Assembly: GCA_035716135.1 (NCBI GenBank)
Contig: DASTKD010000027.1
Coordinates: forward strand, 1 to 7,737
Length of the DNA: 7,737 nt
Reading direction: 5' to 3'
Source of the DNA: CF-113 sp035716135
GTDB taxonomy: Bacteria; Chloroflexota; Ktedonobacteria; Ktedonobacterales; Ktedonobacteraceae
This document shows positions 1 through 6,300 of this stretch, piece after piece. A program made the translations under genes and the position numbers. The notes beneath the pieces were generated by a model. It was not told the DNA's origin. It made no database searches and was given only the letters and a program-made list of their open reading frames with translations. The first letter of the stretch is position 1. Each line of letters begins with the position of its first letter.

Positions 1-545
1 TGGCATTACTGATCGTTATCATCATTGTGATCCTGGATCAATGGACGAAGACGCTGGTGGTTGAACACCTGTCTCCGCCCGATACAGGTCCTCAAATACA
101 TCTTATCGGGCAATACCTGCTACTATTCTATACCAGCAATAATGGGGCGGCTTTCAGAATCTTTGCCAATAGTATTGTGCTGGTGGGATTGATAATTATC
201 GCGGTAGGCGTCATCTCTTACATGTACGCGCGCATGATAAACAGCGGATCGCTGGCAATCAAGCTCATTTTTGGTATGATCGTGGGCGGTGCGCTGGGCA
301 ACATCATCGACAGGGTAAGACACGCCGGGTATGTGGTAGACTTCATTGCTTTTCGCATTCCACAGATCAACTTCTACTTCGCCATTTTTAATATCGCGGA
401 TGCAGCTATCTCGGTGGGCGTTTTTCTGCTCTTCGTAACCTTACTCTTTAGCAGTTTCCGTCGTCCACATACCACTCACAATGCTCAGGCGTCTAATAAA
501 AAGCAGGATGACCCCGTGGGGAACCACCAGAAGGGTACGCCCTGA
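1..545 (+). CDS. lspA: Lipoprotein signal peptidase (signal peptidase II), 5'-truncated by window edge
   Basis: This integral membrane aspartyl protease cleaves signal peptides from prolipoproteins after lipid modification of the +1 cysteine. Numbering from the GTG at position 27, the family motifs are all present: DQWTK (4-8), NNGAAF (38-43), GGALGNIIDR (87-96), VVDF (103-106) and FNIAD (121-125). By family alignment the catalytic aspartate pair is Asp105 and Asp125. Hydrophobic stretches near 50-67, 76-93 and 127-145 fit the later membrane helices. The GTG at 27 is unlikely to be the true start. The frame stays open to the left edge and encodes a hydrophobic run (ALLIVIIIVIL) directly before DQWTK, which is the first membrane helix, so the real start lies outside the window. 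The last 30 or so residues form a hydrophilic tail rich in N, Q, K and H that looks dispensable. The gene ends 2 nt before the pseudouridine synthase, so the two are probably co-transcribed. The family call is very secure. Confidence 0.95.
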   Translation, partial: ALLIVIIIVILDQWTKTLVVEHLSPPDTGPQIHLIGQYLLLFYTSNNGAAFRIFANSIVLVGLIIIAVGVISYMYARMINSGSLAIKLIFGMIVGGALGNIIDRVRHAGYVVDFIAFRIPQINFYFAIFNIADAAISVGVFLLFVTLLFSSFRRPHTTHNAQASNKKQDDPVGNHQKGTP

Positions 546-547
546 CT

Positions 548-1507
548 ATGAATAGACAATCGTCGCAACCGTCTCTCTCTGGCGAAAAGCGTACTTTCCT
601 CATCTCATCACAGGAAGTCGGCCAGAGGCTTGATCGCTACCTGACTACCACCTTGAGTGATCTTTCGCGCACCTCGGTGCAGCAATTAATTACCAACGGC
701 TCAGCGCTGGTCAACGGACAAAAGAGCAAATCAGGCTATATGCTAAGAGATGGAGATGAAATCCAGTTGTCTGCATTCGCCCCTGCCATGAACACCGGGC
801 CTGCCAGACCTGCGGCCATTGGTCTTGAAATAATCTATGAGGACGCAGACCTGCTGGTAGTAAATAAACCTGCCGGTATGGTGGTGCATCCAGCCCCCGG
901 ACACCATGATGATACACTGGTGAATGCGCTGCTGGCCTATTTGCCCGTCTTGCAGGAGTCGGAGGAGACACTGCGCCCAGGCATCGTTCACCGACTGGAT
1001 AAAGACACCTCCGGCCTGATTATTGTCGCAAAGAACGCGCGCGCCCAGGCGGCCCTCCTCGAGCAGATGAAGCAGCATACCATTATCAAACGCTACCTGG
1101 CGCTGGTCGAAGGCAACGTTGCGCTTGACCAGGGCAGTATCGACGCGCCCATTGGCAGAGACTCGCGCCATCGCCAGCAGATGGCGATAACGGCGATTGG
1201 CAGCCGCGAGGCACGCACACACTTCAAAGTTCTGGAAAGATATGCCCGTCATACACTGCTCTTGCTGCAACTGGAAACCGGGCGCACGCACCAGATTCGC
1301 CTGCATTTGAAAGCTATCGGCCACCCGGTAGTGGCGGACCCTGTTTATGGGTCGGGCAATGTCTTCAAGCGAGCGCCGCTTAACCGGCAATTCCTGCACG
1401 CCTGCCAACTGCGCTTTGTCCACCCATTCACTGGAGAAACGCTTGAATTGGAGGCTCCGTTGCCTGCCGATTTGCAGACAGTACTCGACCAAAAAACTTT
1501 CCTGTAG
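548..1507 (+). CDS. rluD: RluA/RluD-family 23S rRNA pseudouridine synthase
   Basis: This cytoplasmic enzyme isomerises specific uridines to pseudouridine, in RluD's case in helix 69 of 23S rRNA during large-subunit assembly. Residues about 22-76 form an S4-type RNA-binding domain (GQRLDRYLTT, then QQLITNGSALVNG). The catalytic domain follows from about residue 93. It has VVNKPAGMVVHP (104-115), the signature HRLDKDTSG (148-156) with catalytic Asp151, GRTHQIR (245-251) and IGHPVVADPVYG (257-268). The length of 319 aa is normal for an S4-containing RluD-type enzyme. The ATG at 548 has an AGAAGGG Shine-Dalgarno match at 529-535 inside the end of lspA, and only 2 nt separate the two genes, which indicates an operon and translational coupling. 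The exact target uridines cannot be read from sequence. The symbol follows the S4 plus HRLDKDTSG architecture and the lspA neighbourhood, and other RluA-family specificities remain possible. Confidence 0.93.
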   Translation: MNRQSSQPSLSGEKRTFLISSQEVGQRLDRYLTTTLSDLSRTSVQQLITNGSALVNGQKSKSGYMLRDGDEIQLSAFAPAMNTGPARPAAIGLEIIYEDADLLVVNKPAGMVVHPAPGHHDDTLVNALLAYLPVLQESEETLRPGIVHRLDKDTSGLIIVAKNARAQAALLEQMKQHTIIKRYLALVEGNVALDQGSIDAPIGRDSRHRQQMAITAIGSREARTHFKVLERYARHTLLLLQLETGRTHQIRLHLKAIGHPVVADPVYGSGNVFKRAPLNRQFLHACQLRFVHPFTGETLELEAPLPADLQTVLDQKTFL

Positions 1508-1512
1508 CCGAC

Positions 1513-1541
1513 TGGTGTAACGGCTGGCTCTATGGTATAAT
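1513..1541 (+). promoter_or_regulatory. Sigma-70-type promoter with extended -10
   Basis: A perfect TATAAT (1536-1541) is preceded by TGG (1533-1535), which together make a full extended -10 element (TGnTATAAT). The -35 position at a 17-bp spacing reads TGGTGT (1513-1518), a poor match to TTGACA. That is tolerated at extended -10 promoters. Transcription would start near 1548, beyond the stop codon of the pseudouridine synthase, and would serve the membrane-protein gene that starts at 1796. This is the best promoter candidate in the window. Confidence 0.6.
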
Positions 1542-1795
1542 CTCAGTGTTAGCAAAAACGCACTTTCTTCATTCAACGAGGTGAGTTACAACAACCGGGA
1601 CAATGCCTGCGTCCCCATTATTTCTTCCGATTGACGCAATATTACCTATTGCTACGTTCAGTTTAGTGTGAGCATTTACCCGGCTATGCCCAGGTTGCGG
1701 CTCGCATACAGGTAATCTCTGGTCCGGCTATTTCACTGTTGCCATCATTTATCTCAGTCGTCTTTGCTTGCTATGCCGAAAGGAGTACCCTGACC
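1542..1795 (+). other. Long 5' leader of the membrane-protein gene; possible 22-codon upstream ORF
   Basis: This stretch of about 250 nt lies between the extended -10 promoter and the chosen ATG at 1796. No known riboswitch or tRNA pattern is visible. It contains a short ORF from ATG 1603 to TGA 1669-1671 (22 aa, beginning MPASPLFLP). The nearest Shine-Dalgarno-like GAGGTGAG (1578-1585) is 17 nt upstream, rather far for efficient initiation, so I do not call it a gene. An 8-bp direct repeat CCGGCTAT occurs at 1680-1687 and 1724-1731. An in-frame TTG at 1739 could extend the downstream protein by 19 residues, but it has no ribosome-binding site. Confidence 0.3.
1779..1785 (+). promoter_or_regulatory. 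Ribosome binding site fixing the start at 1796
   Basis: AAAGGAG is a near-perfect Shine-Dalgarno sequence, 10 nt before the ATG at 1796. It lies downstream of the alternative TTG at 1739, which has nothing comparable in front of it. This decides the start of the membrane-protein gene. Confidence 0.75.
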
Positions 1796-2632
1796 ATGCC
1801 AGTACTCGAATCAACCGATCATATCACTCCCCGCAGTATCCTGCCGCATCGTCCCATCATAGACGAGAGCAAGAAAGCAGGGAAGAAAAATGCTACAACG
1901 AGCGCCATTCCACCTGTGGCCCAGCGCGCCTCGCGTCTGAAACAGAAGCAAAGCGGGGAGACAGAACCAGAGAAGGAAAACGATAACGACAACAAAGAGG
2001 TCGAAGAGTGGAAACGGGATACGGATGTTGATGGCGAGACAAAACGTGTTCGCGCATCGTCCGCGGAGCCATCAACAGCTACTGGTCCAAAGAAATTGCC
2101 AAAGACCCCGCTTACCACTGGCTCAGGTAAGAAAGCAGGCTCGCTGCGCCGCCGTTTTGCTCTGCGCGCGCACCCCTTGCTTTTACTGGGTCTGGGGATG
2201 ATAGCCATGCTGGTATTGTGGACCCTGCTGACGCTGGCCGTCAGTTGGTGGAACACGACGTGGGACGATATTCATTATGGACGCCCGCGCACATTTCAGA
2301 CGGATATGGTTGTTGGACACAACGATTCGCCGGGCAACCCCAGCCACTTCATCGCGCTGAACCTCAACGGGCGTATCGAGGTGATCGAGTTTCCTGGCGG
2401 GGATGCCTCGAAAGCGCGCATCTATATCGGGCCGCAGCTCTACGGCAACGGTCAGGAACTCATCCCGGTCACGCTCAGCTTTGTCGATGTGAATGGCAAC
2501 CATCATCCAGATATGGTCATTCATTTTCAAGATACTCGTATCGTCTATGTTAATGACACGGGAGGGTTTCGCCCGGCTACCTCCAGCGAGATACAAACTG
2601 TAGAACAATACATGCAGAAGCACGGACAGTAG
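1796..2632 (+). CDS. Single-pass membrane protein of unknown function with extracytoplasmic FG-GAP-like domain
   Basis: I do not recognise a named family. From the ATG at 1796 the product is 278 aa. Residues 1-118 are charged and of low complexity, rich in K, E, D, S, T and P, with runs such as EKENDNDNKEVEEW (59-72), so they are probably disordered. A basic stop (RRRF, 118-121) precedes one strong hydrophobic helix at about 127-151. The positive-inside rule therefore places the N-terminus in the cytoplasm and the C-terminus outside. The outer domain (about 155-278) is beta-rich. It contains SFVDVNGNHHPDMVIHF (228-244), whose D-x-N-x-N-x-x-x-D spacing (D231, N233, N235, D239) resembles the calcium loop of FG-GAP/VCBS repeats. 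There is one loop rather than a propeller's worth. A TTG start at 1739 is less likely because a good Shine-Dalgarno sequence sits only before 1796. The gene is probably monocistronic, transcribed from the promoter near 1536, and ends 3 nt before a long hairpin. The protein is confidently real, but its function is unknown. Confidence 0.8.
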   Translation: MPVLESTDHITPRSILPHRPIIDESKKAGKKNATTSAIPPVAQRASRLKQKQSGETEPEKENDNDNKEVEEWKRDTDVDGETKRVRASSAEPSTATGPKKLPKTPLTTGSGKKAGSLRRRFALRAHPLLLLGLGMIAMLVLWTLLTLAVSWWNTTWDDIHYGRPRTFQTDMVVGHNDSPGNPSHFIALNLNGRIEVIEFPGGDASKARIYIGPQLYGNGQELIPVTLSFVDVNGNHHPDMVIHFQDTRIVYVNDTGGFRPATSSEIQTVEQYMQKHGQ

Positions 2633-2635
2633 CGT

Positions 2636-2711
2636 TTCAGGGCAAATACAGAGGGTCGCTCGTCGTAAGCTTAAACCAGCGCGACGAGCGACCCTCTGTA
2701 TTTGCCCTGAA
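2636..2711. terminator. 30-bp perfect inverted repeat between convergent genes; probable bidirectional terminator
   Basis: The left arm (2636-2665, starting TTCAGGGCAAATACAG) and the right arm (2682-2711) are exact reverse complements over 30 bp. They flank a 16-nt loop (2666-2681) that itself contains the palindrome TAAGCTTA. The element fills 76 of the 86 nt between the stop of the membrane-protein gene and the stop of the HU gene, so transcripts from both sides would form the same very stable stem. No U-tract follows directly on either strand, so it is not a textbook intrinsic terminator. It may instead stabilise 3' ends, be cut by RNase III, or be a copy of a dispersed repeat that was recruited as a terminator. 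Confidence 0.7.
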
Positions 2712-2718
2712 TCTTGAA

Positions 2719-3111
2719 CTACTTCTTCTTCATGCCATTCCGCAGGGCTTTAGGGGTAGCAGGCGCGGTCTTCGGGGCAGGCGTTTTCGTCGGAGCGGTG
2801 ATGCCGAAGGCAGCCTGCGAAAGTACAGCGCCAACGGTGAAACCGACACGCTTGCCAGCGGGGATGGTGATCTGCTTGCCGCCGCGAATGGATTTGACCT
2901 TACGCGCCGCGACTTTGCGCAGATTCCATGTGCCGAAGCCCATCAGGCGCACTTCGTGATCCTGGGCGATTTCCTCGCGCACCACTTCAGTAAATGCGTC
3001 GATCACCTTGCTCGTCTCTTTCAGCGTCAGGCCAGCTTTGGCGGCAACCTGATGGATCAATTCATCCTTACCTACAACCGGATGAGTCTTTTCGGGTGAT
3101 AGTGTAGCCAT
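2719..3111 (-). CDS. HU/IHF-family nucleoid DNA-binding protein with basic C-terminal tail
   Basis: This is a small dimeric nucleoid-associated protein that bends and compacts DNA. The HU fold covers about residues 14-100: GKDELIHQVAAKAGLT (14-29), then the dimer-helix region, GFGTW (58-62) and the beta-arm AARKVKSIRGGKQITIPA (68-85). Compared with typical HU (AAR-x-GRNPxTG), the arm is the same length, but the RNPxTG tip reads K-S-I-R-G-G. The intercalating proline is therefore replaced by Ile75. Two additions flank the core: about 13 N-terminal residues, and a tail (105-130) rich in Ala, Pro, Thr and Lys that ends in MKKK. The tail recalls the histone-like tails of actinobacterial HU. At 130 aa the protein is longer than the usual 90-95 aa. 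The ATG at 3111 has AAGGAG 13 nt upstream (3125-3130 on the complementary strand). The gene lies 227 nt downstream of the LuxR-type regulator, converges on the membrane-protein gene, and ends at the shared hairpin. The family is certain, but its binding mode may differ from standard HU. Confidence 0.93.
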   Translation of the reverse strand: MATLSPEKTHPVVGKDELIHQVAAKAGLTLKETSKVIDAFTEVVREEIAQDHEVRLMGFGTWNLRKVAARKVKSIRGGKQITIPAGKRVGFTVGAVLSQAAFGITAPTKTPAPKTAPATPKALRNGMKKK

Positions 3112-3113
3112 CT

Positions 3114-3130
3114 GAGTAAATATACTCCTT
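3114..3130 (-). promoter_or_regulatory. HU gene Shine-Dalgarno embedded in a small hairpin
   Basis: On the minus strand, AAGGAG (3130 to 3125) runs into GAGTA-TATT-TACTC (3127 to 3114), a perfect 5-bp stem with a 4-nt loop. The stem includes the GAG of the Shine-Dalgarno sequence. The spacing to the ATG is 13 nt linearly and shorter if the hairpin folds. It could either hide the ribosome site or bring it nearer the start codon. The stem is weak, so its effect is uncertain. Confidence 0.4.
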
Positions 3131-3338
3131 CCAGATAAGACAACTGTATGTTGCCCTGTATTTTTAAACTACAACGCGCCCTCTTTCGCCACTTGACCGC
3201 CTTCAAAGTCTTGAACAGCCACAGACACGTATTGCGCGTTGGAATGGACTTGCCACTCACCATTACTATACAGAGTGTTGCCAAATGCATTGTCTCAAAA
3301 AGGACGGCGGGACTTCAGGCGGCGAGGTAAAAGAGATG
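3131..3338 (-). other. Upstream region of the HU gene with weak promoter candidate
   Basis: This gap separates the regulator stop codon from the HU leader. On the minus strand TATAGT (3270 to 3265) is the best -10-like hexamer and would give an mRNA leader of about 150 nt. No good -35 box stands 16-18 bp upstream, and the nearest similar string (GAGACA, 3296 to 3291) is 20 bp away. I found no convincing stem plus T-tract to terminate the regulator transcript, so some read-through into the HU gene is possible. A 72-codon frame here (3072-3290) overlaps the HU start and resembles no known protein. Confidence 0.3.
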
Positions 3339-6300
3339 TTATCCGACCAGCCCTTGCCGGATGGCATAGGCGACGGCGGCGGCTCTGCCCGGTACGTCAA
3401 GCTTGACGAAGATATTGCTGAGGTGGCGATTGACCGTGCGAGGGCTGATAACGAGCGCCTCGGCTACTTCGCGGTCGGTCTGACCCTCGGCCACGAGGCG
3501 CAGCACGTCTAATTCGCGTCTGGTAAGATGCAAATCAAGGATATAGTCTTCATGCGCGAAGTGTTCCTCAACAATTTTGTGCGGCGGTACAGGTGTCTTG
3601 CGCGCATTGAGCTGGCGCAAACCCTCTTGCAAGGTGTCTACCATGCTGACGGCTCTGCGCATTTCATACTGGATAAAGATGTCGTGCGCGGTCTGGCAGA
3701 GATGTTGAATAGTTTCCAACGCGCGCGATGCGAAGGTATTCTGCTGACCTGCCTGCATTAAGATGGTGCGCGTTTGCTCGTAAAGGATGGCGGCCTCTTC
3801 TGGTTGGTTTCCCACACGCCGACAAAGCCCAAGCCCGTCCTCGAATGCCTGCTCTGCTGCGTCCCACTCGCCGTTGAGCGCGGCTACCTCGCCCCTGATG
3901 CGGTCAACGGCAACGCCATAATACATGAAGCCGCGCAATTTCTGGATGCGCTCAATATAACCTGTCGCTTGCACCGGTGCGCCTATATGCAGAAAGCCCT
4001 CGGCGAGAAATGGGATGTAGTAATGGCCGCTATAGCCGACAGGCTCTTGCAGGGCTGCCGCCTGTTCCAGTTGCGCTTTTGCCTCTGCCTTGCGCCCGGT
4101 CACCGCTAGAAAGTGACCATAGAGAGCCAACGTACTTGGATACCATTCGGTATTCATTGCAGCGACACTGGATGCCCGGAAGAGTTGCTCTGCCGCCTGC
4201 CATTCGCCCTTACGAAAAGCGAGTTCGGCCTGTACCTGTATGATAATAGGCTTGAGACGTTCATTGCTGGTTGCCTCTGCTTCCTGCATCGACTGCTGCA
4301 TACGCGACTCGCACTCCGCCCAGTTGCCTTCGGCGAGCGCCATGACGCCCATATTCCAGTGCAGCCAGCCCAGCGCGTGACGCACACCATAACGACGAGC
4401 CATCTCAAAACCGCGCATATTGTGCAAACGAGCCTTTTCCGTCTCACCTAGAGCCTGGTAGATGATGCCCAACCCCTGATCCCCCAGAACGGCGCGGAAC
4501 GGATCGCCCATCGCTATATAGAGGTCATGAGCCTGACTTTGCAGGCGAATGGCTTCATGGATATGCGTACCCCAGCCGCGAATCCAGCTTACAACGTGTA
4601 ATGCAAAAGCCTGGCTGCCTCTATCACCCAGTTCGGTCGCAAGCTGGTAAGACTGCCACAGCCCCCTTTCGGATTCTTCTGATCGCCCGATCAGCAAATC
4701 CAGCGTTGCCTGTGCTTGCAGGAGCAAGATACGCTCGGCGTTTAGCAGACGCCCGGCAGATCGATGTTTTTGGCCGGAGAATCCGCGTGAGGTCATCCAT
4801 GTATAATGATGCTCTTTCCTTGTCGGCGCAACAGCCTCGTCCGTTTCATCAACGCTGGAATCCAGCGCGCTGCGTGCTGCTTGCAGGTGGGCCAACGTCA
4901 GTTCATACTTTCCCTGCATACGGTAGGCATCTGCCAGCATTCGGTTAGCCTGCGCCGCCAACCATGCCCGTGAGTGGTAATGCCTTTGCGAAGAGGAGGA
5001 TGGCTGCTGTTGCAATTGTTCTAATGCCTTCAGAAACGCCTTTGCCGCCGCGTTTAGCTCCCCAATTTTGAACCAGCTTTCGCCGATCTGAACGTATACC
5101 TGTGCCAGCGACGGCAGCCCATCCTCACCAGTTAAAGAGAGATTACTTTTCATCAGCTTGAGCGCTGAGCGGAAGTGGCCGATGGCTTCGCGGTGCGCCT
5201 GCTGCCCGCTCGCTTCTTCGCCAGCACGCAAGCTCCAGCGCAGCGCGGCCTTGCGCTCGCCGCTCAGCACGTAATGGCGAGCCAGTTGCGCGGCGGGAGG
5301 CTGTAGACCCTGCGCGTCGTAATATGCCTCTAAGGCAGCGCCGATCTTGCCATGCAAAAGGCTGGCCCGTTGTACTGGCACCTGGCTGCTCAAAACCTCC
5401 TGTACGATACTCTGGCAAAAGAGATAGGCAGCGGCATTCGAGACGACGTTATCATCCGCAAGATCATCTTCATCTTCTCCTAAAGATGTCTGGCGAGGAG
5501 CAAGGGCAATAATTAATGCCCGTTCCGCCTCATTAAGCCTTGCCTGTACCCAGGTCTCGCTTTCCTCAGTTACCATCGTCAGCGCGGCCTGTGGGAACGA
5601 ACGGCCAAAGAGTGCCGCAACGCGCAGCGCTTCCAGGCAAGGTTTACTGACTATCTCCAGCCGCTCGCGCACCGCCAGAGCGATGCTTGCGGGTAGCTCT
5701 GCCGCACTGGCTTTCGTCACATCCCATATGCCATTATGCTGCGCAAGCTGCCCGTTCAATGTGAGCATACGCACCAACTCTTCCAGGAAAAAGGGATTGC
5801 CACCAGCCCGCTCCAGCAGTACTTCCTCGCCTGCAATTGCGCCGGGGAGCAATGCTCGCAGATGTTGCATCGCGCCTTCCCTGTTGAGTGGCGAAATGGG
5901 AAGAAACAGGAGCAACCCCTGGCGCATAAGTTCGCTCAGGAGTTGTAGGGTCGTGGTTGCCATACGTTCCGTTTCGACGCTACTGCTATCCTCATCGTCG
6001 ATTGACGGAGGCGAGGCAGGAGGGCGTGTCACCCCGACCAGCGCGACGCGACTGCCGTGTAAACGCACGGTCAGGTACATCATCAACTCGAGGCTGGCGC
6101 TATCAGCCCATTGCAGGTTATCAATGCTGAGCATAACCGTCTGAGTGGTCGCCATGCGCTCTAACAATGTTGCTATGGCGTCGAGGAGACGAAACTTCTC
6201 CTGATCGGGGGCGAGCAACTCTGGCTCGAGGTCGAGTTTCAGCAAATGCGGTAGTTCGGGGAAAAGACGGGCTAACGCCGCTACCATCGGAGCGCCAACC

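Noticed and set aside
1506..1525. AGCCG...CGGCT hairpin after the pseudouridine synthase stop codon
   Set aside because: The stem is only 5 bp with a 10-nt loop and no T-run follows. It overlaps the promoter region, so it is too weak to call a terminator.
743..1576. 277-codon open frame on the minus strand opposite the pseudouridine synthase gene
   Set aside because: The plus-strand product has every family motif, and the antisense frame gives a composition with no recognisable domain. It is a shadow frame.
1739..1795. TTG start that would add 19 residues to the membrane protein
   Set aside because: No Shine-Dalgarno sequence precedes 1739, while AAAGGAG stands 10 nt before the ATG at 1796.
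1819..2256. 145-codon minus-strand frame opposite the membrane-protein gene
   Set aside because: It is Ser/Arg/Phe-rich low-complexity antisense of the charged disordered region, with no ribosome site or family resemblance.
3151..3158. TTGCCCTG shared between the HU upstream region and the right arm of the long inverted repeat (2702-2709)
   Set aside because: It is an 8-base match and the flanks differ in order, so it is easily due to chance.
3072..3290. 72-codon minus-strand frame overlapping the start of the HU gene
   Set aside because: It has no good Shine-Dalgarno or domain and runs out of frame into the HU coding region. The HU start has its own AAGGAG.
5683..6144. 153-codon plus-strand frame inside the regulator gene
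   Set aside because: It lies opposite well-conserved ATPase motifs of the regulator and is Ser/Arg/Cys-rich with no family resemblance.
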